NCBI GenBank assembly: GCA_017501885.1
Contig: JAFVWA010000257.1
Location: forward strand, 1-38,591
Source: Clostridia bacterium
Lineage (GTDB): Bacteria; Bacillota; Clostridia; Christensenellales; Borkfalkiaceae
Direction: 5' to 3'
DNA length: 38,591 nt
Below the pieces are notes generated by a model. It was not told the DNA's origin. It was given only the letters and a program-made list of their open reading frames with translations, and ran no database searches. A program made the position numbers and the translations under genes. Shown one piece after another: positions 6,792 through 15,320 of the stretch; positions within the stretch are counted from its first letter, which is position 1; the number at the start of each line of letters is the position of its first letter.

Positions 6792-9700
6792 ATGTATAAG
6801 AAAGTTGACACTTCGCTAAATTTTTTAGACAGGGAAAAAGAAGTTCTTGAATTTTGGAAACAAAACAAGATTTTTAAGCAGAACGAAGATATAAACAAAG
6901 GTAATCGTGAATTTACTTTTTACGACGGCCCACCGACCGCTAACGGCAAACCGCATATCGGTCATATTTTAACGCGTGTTATAAAGGACATAATTCCACG
7001 TTATCACGTTATGAAGGGCGAGCACTGTTTGCGTAAAGCAGGCTGGGATACGCACGGTCTTCCCGTTGAGCTTGAAGTAGAAAAATTACTTGGTATCGAT
7101 GGAAAGCAAGAAATAGAAAAATACGGCATAGAACCATTTATCAAACAATGTAAAGAAAGCGTTTGGAAATATAAAGGCGAATGGGAAAAGATGAGTGACC
7201 GTGTAGGCTATTGGGCAGACATGGAAAACCCATACGTTACCTACGACGATAATTATATCGAATCGGTATGGTGGGCAGTAAAGACCATCGCAGAAAAAGG
7301 CTTATTATATAAAGGCTACAAAATCGTTCCATATTGTCCACGTTGCGGAACGGCTCTTTCATCGCACGAAGTAGCGCAAGGCTATAAAGACGTAAAAGAA
7401 ATCTCCGTATCCGTTCGTTTTAAGATAAAGGGCAGAGATAACGCATATTTCCTTGCATGGACAACCACTCCATGGACTTTGCCATCTAACGTATGTCTTT
7501 GCATGAACGCTAACGAAGACTATGCAGAAATCAAAGCGCAAGACGGTAAGATTTATATTTTAGCAAAAGCGCTCGTTGATAAATATTTTGAAGAATACGA
7601 AACATTATCAGTTAAAAAGGGTAGTGAATACGAATGGGCGGAATACGAACCATTGTTCTCATTCACGGCTGATGCTATCGAAAAGAACAAAAAGGCTTTC
7701 GTAGTAGTTACCGACGATTACGTAACTATGCAAGACGGCACGGGTATCGTTCACAACGCTCCTGCGTTTGGTGAAGACGACGCGAGAGTTTGTCAAAAAT
7801 ACGACATAGCATTCGTAAACCTTGTTGACACGGCAGGTAAAATGACCGCTCAAGCAGGTAAATACCAAGGCTTGTTCGTTAAAGATGCTGATAAAGAAAT
7901 TATCAAAGACTTAAAAGAAAACGGCATGCTTTTTGCTGAAATTCCTTTTGAACACAGCTATCCATTCTGTTGGCGTTGCGATACACCGCTTATCTACTAT
8001 GCAAGACAAAGTTGGTTTATCAAAATGACTGCTGTAAAAGATAGACTTATCGCAGCAAACCAATCGGTTAATTGGATTCCTGAAACTATCAAAAACGGCA
8101 GAATGGGCAACTTCCTTGAAAACGTTATAGACTGGGGTATTTCCCGTGAACGTTATTGGGGAACACCACTACCTGTTTGGGTATGTAATAAGTGTGGAAA
8201 AGTTCACGTTATCGGTAGCAAAGCAGAACTTAAAGAACTTTGCCATATCGACGGGGATATCGAACTCCATAGACCATATATCGACGAATGTAAATTCGAG
8301 TGTGAATGTGGTGGCACGTTCGTTCGCGAAAGCGAAGTTATGGACTGTTGGTTTGACTCTGGCTCTATGCCTTTTGCTCAATACCACTATCCATTTGAAA
8401 ACAAAGAATTGTTTGAAAGCCATTTCCCTGCAGACTTTATAAGTGAAGCAATTGACCAAACGCGTGGTTGGTTCTACACATTGCTTGCAATTTCCACCTT
8501 GCTTTTCGATAAAGCGCCCTTTAAGAACTGTATAGTTTTAGGACATGTTAATGATAAGAACGGTATCAAAATGAGTAAGCATAAGGGCAACGTAGTTGAT
8601 CCATGGTCAATCCTTGACAAACAGGGTGCAGACGCTGTTCGTTGGTATTTCTATACAGGCTCAGCGCCATGGCTTCCATCAAGATTTTACGAAGAAGCCG
8701 TTTCAGAAGCGCAAAGAAAATTCATGGGCACGCTTTGGAATACTTACGCATTCTTTGTTCTCTACGCTGATATCGACAAATATAACCCAGCAGACTATAA
8801 GTTAGAAGACTGCAAACTTACCCTTATGGATAAGTGGGTGTTATCAAAACTCAACACGTTGGTTAAAACTGTTGATAAAGGGCTTGCAGAATATAACATA
8901 TTCGACAGCGCAAGGGCGCTTTCAGCATTTACCGACGACCTTTCTAACTGGTATATCCGCCGTGGTAGAGAGAGATATTGGGGACATGAAATGACCGACG
9001 ATAAAATCGCGGCATACACAACCCTTTGGACGGTTTTAGTTACTATGGCTAAAATTTCCGCACCATTCACCCCATTCATGGCAGAAAGCATCTATCAAAA
9101 CCTCGTTCCAAACTTCTTTAAGGACGCACCTTTATCCGTGCATCTTTGCAAATTCCCAGAAGTTAACGAAAATATGATTGACGCGTCGCTTGAAGAAGGT
9201 ATGCAAAACGTTCTCGACATCGTTGTTTTAGGCCGTGCTTGTAGAAATACTTCTAACATCAAAAACCGTCAGCCTTTATCTAAGGTTTTCGTATGCTCTG
9301 AAAGAAAGACTGAATTAACCGAAGGTCTTCTCAATATCGCAAAAGACGAACTTAACGTTAAAGACGTTGAATATTTATCAGACGCGTCAAGATTCGTTTC
9401 ATATAAACTTAAACCACAACTAAAAACTTTAGGACCAAAATATGGTGCTAAACTTGGAAAGGTTAAAGCATTCTTAGAAAGTTGCGATGCAAACAAAGTA
9501 GTTGCAACCGTAAAAGCAGGCGAAGTTTATAAAACTGAATTCCAAGGCGACAACTTTGAATTTGCATTAGAAGATTTACAAATCTTTACTGAAAGCGCAC
9601 AAGGTTTCGTGTCTGCAAGTGACAACGGCTTGACTATCGTGTTAGATACTAACGTTACCGAAGAACTTAAAGCAGAAGGAAATCAAAGAGAACTCATCTC

Positions 9701-9926
9701 TAGGATTCAATCAATGCGTAAAGACGCAGGCTTTGAAGTTACTGATAGAATTACGGTTAACTTTGTTTGCGACAGTCAAGAAATCAAGAATGCAATTCTT
9801 TCTGAAAACTTAAAATCAGTCGTTCTTGCAAGTAGCGTTAGCGAAGGCGATGCTGACGGATTTGCTAAGGACTTAGACGTTAACGGTCAAACTTGTAAGG
9901 TTATAATCAATAAGGCGAACGCGTAA
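6792..9926 (+). CDS. ileS: Isoleucyl-tRNA synthetase, type 2 (eukaryote-like)
   Basis: This 1044-residue class Ia synthetase attaches isoleucine to tRNA-Ile in the cytoplasm. The HIGH motif is at residues 55-58 within GPPTANGKPHIGHIL, and KMSKH at 593-597 is the KMSKS signature. WDTHGLPVELEVEK and the inserted editing domain fit IleRS. The wording PPTANGKPHIGH and the length above 1000 mark the type 2 form, rather than the 920-940 residue type 1 form with PPYANGDIHIGH. Type 2 enzymes are known for low sensitivity to mupirocin (family knowledge). Zinc-type pairs CPRC and CxxC are seen in the middle. GGGAG precedes the ATG. The stop overlaps the methyltransferase start by one base. Confidence 0.97.
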   Translation: MYKKVDTSLNFLDREKEVLEFWKQNKIFKQNEDINKGNREFTFYDGPPTANGKPHIGHILTRVIKDIIPRYHVMKGEHCLRKAGWDTHGLPVELEVEKLLGIDGKQEIEKYGIEPFIKQCKESVWKYKGEWEKMSDRVGYWADMENPYVTYDDNYIESVWWAVKTIAEKGLLYKGYKIVPYCPRCGTALSSHEVAQGYKDVKEISVSVRFKIKGRDNAYFLAWTTTPWTLPSNVCLCMNANEDYAEIKAQDGKIYILAKALVDKYFEEYETLSVKKGSEYEWAEYEPLFSFTADAIEKNKKAFVVVTDDYVTMQDGTGIVHNAPAFGEDDARVCQKYDIAFVNLVDTAGKMTAQAGKYQGLFVKDADKEIIKDLKENGMLFAEIPFEHSYPFCWRCDTPLIYYARQSWFIKMTAVKDRLIAANQSVNWIPETIKNGRMGNFLENVIDWGISRERYWGTPLPVWVCNKCGKVHVIGSKAELKELCHIDGDIELHRPYIDECKFECECGGTFVRESEVMDCWFDSGSMPFAQYHYPFENKELFESHFPADFISEAIDQTRGWFYTLLAISTLLFDKAPFKNCIVLGHVNDKNGIKMSKHKGNVVDPWSILDKQGADAVRWYFYTGSAPWLPSRFYEEAVSEAQRKFMGTLWNTYAFFVLYADIDKYNPADYKLEDCKLTLMDKWVLSKLNTLVKTVDKGLAEYNIFDSARALSAFTDDLSNWYIRRGRERYWGHEMTDDKIAAYTTLWTVLVTMAKISAPFTPFMAESIYQNLVPNFFKDAPLSVHLCKFPEVNENMIDASLEEGMQNVLDIVVLGRACRNTSNIKNRQPLSKVFVCSERKTELTEGLLNIAKDELNVKDVEYLSDASRFVSYKLKPQLKTLGPKYGAKLGKVKAFLESCDANKVVATVKAGEVYKTEFQGDNFEFALEDLQIFTESAQGFVSASDNGLTIVLDTNVTEELKAEGNQRELISRIQSMRKDAGFEVTDRITVNFVCDSQEIKNAILSENLKSVVLASSVSEGDADGFAKDLDVNGQTCKVIINKANA

Positions 9927-10789
9927 TGAAAACGGCAGATTGGAAGTCTTATTCGGTTATTGCCACGGGCGACGGCTATAAGCTTGAAAAGTGGGGAAAC
10001 GTAACCCTGCTTAGACCAGATCCACAAGTTATTTGGAAAAGTTCTTTGGATATGGATAACTACAAAGGACTTTCCGCCAAATATATTCGTAGTGAATCGG
10101 GCGGTGGCAGATGGCTTATAAAAGGCAAAATGCCAGACGAGTGGAATATTACCTATAAAGACTTGACGTTCAAGATAAAGCCCATGGGCTTTAAGCATAC
10201 GGGACTTTTCCCCGAACAAGCGGTTAACTGGGACACTATGCGTTCACTCATAGAAAACGCAGGTAGAGAAATAACTGTGTTAAACCTTTTTGCATACACG
10301 GGCGGTGCAACCGTAGCGTGCGCAAAATCGGGGGCAAAAGTAACGCACGTTGACTCTGCTAAGGGCATGGTAGAACGTGCAGGTGAAAACGTTAGGCTAT
10401 CGGGCGTGCAAGACGGCAAGGTTAGGTATATTATCGACGACTGTAAAAAGTTCGTAGAACGTGAAATTCGTCGTGGTAGAAAATACGATGCGATTATCAT
10501 GGATCCACCAAGCTACGGCAGAGGCCCTAACGGTGAAATGTGGAAGTTAGAGCACGAACTTTACCCACTCGTAGAACTTTGTCAAAAGGTTTTGTCGGAT
10601 AACCCATTGTTCTTTTTAATAAACAGTTATACAACGGGGCTTCAACCCCAAGTAATAAAAAACATACTTCAAAAAACCGTTGCTAAATCTAACGGTGGAA
10701 CGGTTACCGCATACGAAGTTGGCTTAAACACTTGTGAAGAAGGAGTTATTCTCCCTTGCGGAAACAGCGGTATGTGGATAAACGAATAA
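9926..10789 (+). CDS. Class I SAM-dependent methyltransferase (RlmI/RlmK-like, rRNA type)
   Basis: This 287-residue cytoplasmic methyltransferase is of the group that includes the 23S rRNA RlmI and RlmK enzymes. The SAM-binding motif I LNLFAYTGG is at residues 119-127, motif II HVD at 141-143, and the catalytic DPPSYGRG at 193-200. The N-terminal part (1-100) is a short substrate-binding region that lacks a full PUA domain. It is coupled to ileS at TAATG and followed within a few bases by a pseudouridine synthase, so the operon groups RNA modification with tRNA charging. The target base is not determined from the sequence. Confidence 0.8.
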   Translation: MKTADWKSYSVIATGDGYKLEKWGNVTLLRPDPQVIWKSSLDMDNYKGLSAKYIRSESGGGRWLIKGKMPDEWNITYKDLTFKIKPMGFKHTGLFPEQAVNWDTMRSLIENAGREITVLNLFAYTGGATVACAKSGAKVTHVDSAKGMVERAGENVRLSGVQDGKVRYIIDDCKKFVEREIRRGRKYDAIIMDPPSYGRGPNGEMWKLEHELYPLVELCQKVLSDNPLFFLINSYTTGLQPQVIKNILQKTVAKSNGGTVTAYEVGLNTCEEGVILPCGNSGMWINE

Positions 10790-10805
10790 TTTTTTGGAAA
10801 ACATT

Positions 10806-11516
10806 ATGGAAGAATTAACTATACTTCACGAAGACAATCATATAATCGTGGTGCTAAAACCTCAAAACGTTCCCACTTGTGAAGACAGTAGTAAGGACAA
10901 AGATATGCTCACAATGATAAAAGAGTATATTAAAGAAACTTACGACAAGCAAGGCAACGTATATTTAGGTTTAGTTCATAGATTAGATAGACCTACGGGT
11001 GGCGTAATGGTTTTTGCTAAATCAAGCAAAGCCGCTTCAAGGCTTTCAGAACAAATGCGCGAAGGCGATTTTGAAAAGCGTTATTATGCTACGTTAGTGG
11101 GTGTTCCAAGAGAAGAAAAGGCTACTTTAACGCACTACATGAAAAAGAACGCAGTAAATAATATGGTTTACGTTTGTGAGCCTACTGTTGACGGCGCAAA
11201 GTTTGCCGAACTTGACTATCAAGTATTGGAAAGTGTAAATGGACTTTCCCTTGCAGACGTTCGTTTACACACGGGCAGAAGCCACCAAATCCGCGTTCAA
11301 ATGAATGCTATAGGTTGTCCTGTATACGGCGATATGCGTTACGGCGGAGAAAAAGCAAAGAAAGGTTATCTTGCGCTTTGGGCATATTACTTAGCGTTTA
11401 CCCACCCCGTTAGCAAAGAAAGAATGGTGTTTAGGGTTCAACCACCAAAAGACAACACGCCTTGGAACTTATTTAATACGGAAAAATCGGTTACTATATT
11501 TAAACCGCTTAGCTAA
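10806..11516 (+). CDS. RluA-family pseudouridine synthase
   Basis: This 236-residue enzyme would convert uridine to pseudouridine in rRNA or tRNA. HRLDRPTGG contains the catalytic Asp (D61 from the chosen start), and the later LHTGRSHQIRVQM is the second conserved RluA-family motif. There is no S4 domain in front, so it is the short RluA-like form rather than RluD-like. The ATG at 10806 is preferred over an in-frame TTG at 10794 because the protein then starts in the family's usual place and GGAAA lies at ribosome-site distance. It sits in the ileS operon, 16 bases after the methyltransferase. Confidence 0.88.
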   Translation: MEELTILHEDNHIIVVLKPQNVPTCEDSSKDKDMLTMIKEYIKETYDKQGNVYLGLVHRLDRPTGGVMVFAKSSKAASRLSEQMREGDFEKRYYATLVGVPREEKATLTHYMKKNAVNNMVYVCEPTVDGAKFAELDYQVLESVNGLSLADVRLHTGRSHQIRVQMNAIGCPVYGDMRYGGEKAKKGYLALWAYYLAFTHPVSKERMVFRVQPPKDNTPWNLFNTEKSVTIFKPLS

Positions 11517-11534
11517 TAGAAAAGGAGAATTATT

Positions 11535-11732
11535 ATGGCTAAAATTACAGAAAACACTTTAATTTTTGACGCTCTTCAAATCAACCCAAAAGCTGGTGAA
11601 ATTTTAATGGCACACGGCATGCATTGTTTAGGTTGCGCACTCGCTCACGGCGAAACTGTTGGTGAAGCAGCAGACGTTCACGGTGCAGACCTTCAAAAGA
11701 TGCTTGAAGAATTAAACGATATTCAAGACTAA
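11535..11732 (+). CDS. DUF1858 protein (hybrid-cluster-associated disulfide domain)
   Basis: This small 65-residue protein fits DUF1858. Family features are the helical N-terminus and HGMHCLGCALAHGETV, with C31 and C34 as a CxxC pair, then EAADVHG and a Leu-rich end. Members are often found beside or fused to hybrid-cluster (prismane) proteins and are suspected redox or metal-related modules; no hybrid-cluster gene is in this window. A strong ribosome site (AAAGGAG) suggests it is well translated. It is probably transcribed with the ileS operon, with no terminator on either side. Confidence 0.85.
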   Translation: MAKITENTLIFDALQINPKAGEILMAHGMHCLGCALAHGETVGEAADVHGADLQKMLEELNDIQD

Positions 11733-11754
11733 TTTTAAAAATAGGAAAAAGAAA

Positions 11755-12858
11755 ATGAGTGATAATACTCGTGAAACTAACGCTTTTACTGAAGAAAACA
11801 ACTGCGTAGATACAGAGTTTATCAAGTGTGATGGTTGTGGAGCGAACATGGTTTTCGATCCCGACAAACAAGTGTTAAGTTGTCCGCATTGTGGAAGTCA
11901 AAAACAGTTTAACTTGCATACTTATGCTGACGAGATAAATTTATCCGAAGGGTTTAGTGAAGATCGTTGGGAAGGAAACGTTGACCAATACGAGTGTGAT
12001 AACTGTGGCGCTAAGGTCGTATTAAGCGCAGGCGAAACGGCAAACAAGTGTCCTTTTTGCGGAACAGCGCACGTTCAAAAGAGTCAAAGCCTAACAGGCT
12101 TAAAGCCGAACGCATTACTTCCTTTTACCTTTGGTAAAGACCGCGCGTTAGAACTCAGTAAAGCATGGGCAAAGGGCAAGTTTTTTGCACCAAAGAAGTT
12201 TAAGAAAAAACTTCAAGCGGAAAACGTAAACGGGGTATACGTGCCTTGTTTTACCTTTGACAGTTGGACTACGTCGGAATACGTGGGCAGAATAGGTAGA
12301 ACGTATACGAGAACGGTAGGTTCTGGCAAAAATCGTAGGGTAGAAACTTATACGGTATGGAAAGACATATCGGGCGTTCACTATGATAATTTTGACGACT
12401 TGTTGTTTAGCGCTGGTAGTAAATGCGACCAAAAGCAAATAAACAAACTCGCTCCGTTTGATACCAACAACTCTAAGATTTACGACGAGAATTATTTACT
12501 TGGTTTTATGGCATACCGCTACGATTATGAAATATCTTCATGCTGGGGTATGGCAAAAAACGTTATCGATTCTTCGGTTAGGTCAAACATTTTAAGTGGA
12601 TACGTTTACGACAAGGTCGCTTATCTTAACGTTTCAACTCGCCACGATAAGGTAACTTATAAATACGTAATGCTCCCTGTATACGTTGGCAATTTTAACT
12701 ACGCAAAAAAACCTTATAATTTTTACATAAACGGCAACACGGGTAAAGTTTGGGGAAAAACTCCAAAATCGTTCTGGAAAATACTTCTCACGGTGGCAAT
12801 ACCTATCGGTGTGGTAGTCGGTGGGTGGTTTATCCTACGCGCGTTAGGGGTAATATAA
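11755..12858 (+). CDS. Zinc-ribbon (TFIIB-type) protein with C-terminal membrane anchor
   Basis: This 367-residue protein of unknown function has two N-terminal zinc ribbons, C25/C28 with C43/C46 and C81/C84 with C99/C102. A long middle domain of about 230 residues follows, rich in Tyr and basic residues. One hydrophobic span near the C-terminus (about 341-365, ILLTVAIPIGVVVGGWFIL) is the anchor, leaving the ribbons in the cytoplasm. Proteins of this layout are common in Bacillota and are usually named TFIIB-type zinc ribbon-containing, without a proven role. It is the last gene before the secD promoter. It shares CxxC zinc ribbons with the SPFH protein at 4920-5969, but not overall sequence. 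Confidence 0.7.
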   Translation: MSDNTRETNAFTEENNCVDTEFIKCDGCGANMVFDPDKQVLSCPHCGSQKQFNLHTYADEINLSEGFSEDRWEGNVDQYECDNCGAKVVLSAGETANKCPFCGTAHVQKSQSLTGLKPNALLPFTFGKDRALELSKAWAKGKFFAPKKFKKKLQAENVNGVYVPCFTFDSWTTSEYVGRIGRTYTRTVGSGKNRRVETYTVWKDISGVHYDNFDDLLFSAGSKCDQKQINKLAPFDTNNSKIYDENYLLGFMAYRYDYEISSCWGMAKNVIDSSVRSNILSGYVYDKVAYLNVSTRHDKVTYKYVMLPVYVGNFNYAKKPYNFYINGNTGKVWGKTPKSFWKILLTVAIPIGVVVGGWFILRALGVI

Positions 12859-12898
12859 AGGTTTTTAGCGAGTTTAGGTAAAAAATTAAAAAAACATA

Positions 12899-12927
12899 TT
12901 GATTTAACTGCCTAAATGATGTATAAT
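12899..12927 (+). promoter_or_regulatory. Promoter of secD-secF
   Basis: TTGATT (12899-12904), a 17-base spacer and a perfect TATAAT (12922-12927) lie 51 bases before the secD start. An inverted repeat, TGCCTAA (12909-12915) and TTAGGCA (12936-12942), flanks the -10 box. Confidence 0.82.
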
Positions 12928-12942
12928 TTATTAGATTAGGCA
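12909..12942. repeat. Inverted repeat around the secD -10 box
   Basis: TGCCTAA (12909-12915) and TTAGGCA (12936-12942) are perfect 7-base inverted arms, 20 bases apart and flanking the TATAAT. A related TTAGGTA lies at 12874-12880. The left arm is upstream of the predicted transcript start, so a DNA-level operator is more likely than an RNA hairpin (inference). Confidence 0.45.
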
Positions 12943-12978
12943 AATAGAGAATGGGGCAATGCTCCATAGGAGGCAAAA

Positions 12979-14301
12979 ATGAAAAAAGGAACGTCAATTG
13001 TGTTATTGTCGATACTCTCAGTCATTATGGCGTTTGTATTGGTAATGACCTTTGTCCGCTTCCCTGTAGGGACGAATAAGAACTACAACTCTTTGCTCGG
13101 TGCGATAGAACTTGACCACGGCATGAGTGAGAGTGCAGTTTACACGCTTGAACTTGATCCGCTCACAGTAGCGCCATCAGATAGCGAAATGGACTGTTTA
13201 ATGGAAACACTAAGCACCCGTTTAGATATGCTTGGTTTTGAAAACCATTCAATCAAAGCTATTAAGAACTCAAAATCAAACGTATACGATATCAGATTAG
13301 AATTAAACCCTAATTTGGATAATTATTACGAGCCAAATACCGAAGTTTTAAATTCAATAGTTAAAACAGCGGTAAAATATGGCGAATTAAAGTTCTTTAG
13401 TGGCACGAGCGCAAGTTCAATGACCAACGAATTATTTACTGATATTAATCCTATAAAGGAAGCAAAATCAGTAGGTTATAGTGATCTTTCGGGCGGTTAC
13501 GGTGTATCAATCACCTTTACTGACGAAGCTTACGACAAAATGGTTGAACTTATGAACGAAGGCGAATTCTTCCTTAAAATTACTTTTGGTGACGAAACCT
13601 TGTTAGAAAGTTCAAGCGCACTTACCGAAGGCTATTTTATGGAACAATCCATCACCTTTACCACCAACACCGAAGAAGCTGCAAGTCAGTTAGTTCTTCA
13701 AATTGTTTCAGGTGGCTTTGGCTATAAATACAACGTATCGTCTCATGCTATGGTTGCTCCATATTTAGGCGACAACGTTTCAACCCTTTCAGTAATAGCA
13801 ATCGGTGCAGTATTGCTCGCAGCAATGGTTGCATTAATTATAATGAATAAGGGCTTTGGTATTGCAACGTCGCTTTCTATTCTTGCTTTTGCATTATTAG
13901 AAGTATCAATGCTTATCCTTATCCCAGGAATTAAACTTTCTATCGGCGGTGTAATAGGCATCTTATTTGCAAGCATACTTGCTATAGATGGAATGGTTGT
14001 AACCGCAAAGAGAGTTAAAGAAGAACTTCATTCAGGCAAAACTGTTAAGTCGGCAATACGTTCTGGATTTAGACGCGCGCTTATTCCAAACCTTAACGCA
14101 TGCGTAATTTCCGCAATATTATCAATTCTTCTTTTCGCGTTCACTACCGCAGAAGTTAAGTTGTTTGCAATTACCTTTGGTATAGGTAGTGTTCTTGCAG
14201 GAATAGCATCGCTCGTATTTGCAAGAATGTTCATTGCTTTACTTCTTCCCCTTGTTAAGAACAAGGAAAATTTCTTAAACGTTAAAAAGGAGGAGGCATA
14301 A
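12979..14301 (+). CDS. secD: Protein translocase subunit SecD-like
   Basis: This 440-residue membrane protein belongs to the SecD half of SecDF, which uses the proton gradient to pull exported proteins across the membrane after SecA/SecYEG. It has an N-terminal span (about 7-28), an extracytoplasmic P1 region with the repeated 'LSTRLDMLGF' fold, and a cluster of five hydrophobic spans from about residue 268 on. The fourth-span motif AIDGMVVTAKRVKEEL keeps the conserved Asp (usual form AVDANVLIFERIREEL). A strong ribosome site (AGGAGG) precedes the ATG. SecF follows after 3 bases. The sequence is diverged from model SecD, but the order and motifs support the call. Confidence 0.82.
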   Translation: MKKGTSIVLLSILSVIMAFVLVMTFVRFPVGTNKNYNSLLGAIELDHGMSESAVYTLELDPLTVAPSDSEMDCLMETLSTRLDMLGFENHSIKAIKNSKSNVYDIRLELNPNLDNYYEPNTEVLNSIVKTAVKYGELKFFSGTSASSMTNELFTDINPIKEAKSVGYSDLSGGYGVSITFTDEAYDKMVELMNEGEFFLKITFGDETLLESSSALTEGYFMEQSITFTTNTEEAASQLVLQIVSGGFGYKYNVSSHAMVAPYLGDNVSTLSVIAIGAVLLAAMVALIIMNKGFGIATSLSILAFALLEVSMLILIPGIKLSIGGVIGILFASILAIDGMVVTAKRVKEELHSGKTVKSAIRSGFRRALIPNLNACVISAILSILLFAFTTAEVKLFAITFGIGSVLAGIASLVFARMFIALLLPLVKNKENFLNVKKEEA

Positions 14302-14304
14302 GTT

Positions 14305-15222
14305 ATGAAATTCAGCATCAACGGCAAATATAAAATTTGGGTTATATTAACAGTTGCAATTTTAGTAATTGGCTATACCTTATTCGGAATATTCGGCTTT
14401 AACCAAACGGCTGACTATAAAGATTCTTACGAAGCAGTCGTATCTATGGATACACAGTTAGAAGTAACTACTGAGAAGTTAGAACAAACGGCTGACGCAT
14501 ATTTACAAAATAAAGGCTATAAAGTTGTTGAGTTTGCAACTGAAAGAGTAGACGGACCTATCGGTCGCTATTCAATCATCTATAAGTTTGATAAAGACGT
14601 AAAACTTGATGCAGATGCAATGCAAACCTATCTTACTTCAAAACTCGGTAGCGCGTCTATCGTAATAGAAGTAGAATACAACAACGTTGTTAATCCATAT
14701 GTAAACGAAGGTATCGGTTGGGTGCTTCTCGCAGTGGGAATCACAATGATTGCAGTATTCGTGTATATGTTCTTTATGGAAAAGGTTGCAGGCGCAGTTT
14801 CAGTATTAGCAAGTTCTGTTTTGTCAGCACTCATGTTCGTAGCACTTCTCGGTGCAACAAGAATCCCTGCTAATCCATTTGCTCTCGCTTGTTGCTTAGC
14901 TTCATCTGTTCTTTCTGCAATTCTTTCTGCAGGATTAGTAAACAGATTTAAAGAACAAATTAGATTAAACCAAGCAAAAACCGTGAATGCAGAAAAGCTT
15001 TCATACAGGGAAATTGCTGATTTATCTGCAAAAGACTCATTCCTTAGATTCACTTTTGTTGCAGGCGCTATTGTCTTAGCATCAGCACTTATGGTGGCAA
15101 TCGGCTCAACGTATATTAAGTTCTTAGGTCTTCAAGTTCTCGTAGCAGGCGCTACTGCTATATTCTCATCGCTCATCGGTGTAACATTGCTTTGGCCAGT
15201 TCTTAAAAGTATTAAAAAATAA
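14305..15222 (+). CDS. secF: Protein translocase subunit SecF-like, diverged
   Basis: This 305-residue membrane protein is the second half of SecDF by position and layout: one N-terminal span (about 11-34), an extracytoplasmic region, then five spans. The cytoplasmic loop motif reads VNRFKEQIR where SecF usually has FDRIREN. The conserved intramembrane Asp six residues before this motif is Leu here, and the Arg of the next conserved span appears to be Lys (by-eye alignment). The ribosome site is GGAGGAGG. A strong terminator follows. Loss of proton-path residues may mean that only SecD carries that function or that coupling differs (inference). Confidence 0.75.
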   Translation: MKFSINGKYKIWVILTVAILVIGYTLFGIFGFNQTADYKDSYEAVVSMDTQLEVTTEKLEQTADAYLQNKGYKVVEFATERVDGPIGRYSIIYKFDKDVKLDADAMQTYLTSKLGSASIVIEVEYNNVVNPYVNEGIGWVLLAVGITMIAVFVYMFFMEKVAGAVSVLASSVLSALMFVALLGATRIPANPFALACCLASSVLSAILSAGLVNRFKEQIRLNQAKTVNAEKLSYREIADLSAKDSFLRFTFVAGAIVLASALMVAIGSTYIKFLGLQVLVAGATAIFSSLIGVTLLWPVLKSIKK

Positions 15223-15240
15223 AAGCCTAAAAGGTATTTA

Positions 15241-15274
15241 AACAAGGCGGAAAGTTCTTTCCGCCTTGTTTTAT
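15241..15274 (+). terminator. Terminator after secF
   Basis: AACAAGGCGGAAA pairs with TTTCCGCCTTGTT (13 bp, loop GTTC), followed by TTAT. It closes the secDF transcript before recJ. Confidence 0.85.
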
Positions 15275-15320
15275 AAGATGTTATTCTTTTATATGGCGTT
15301 ACAATAGTAAAATAAAGAAA

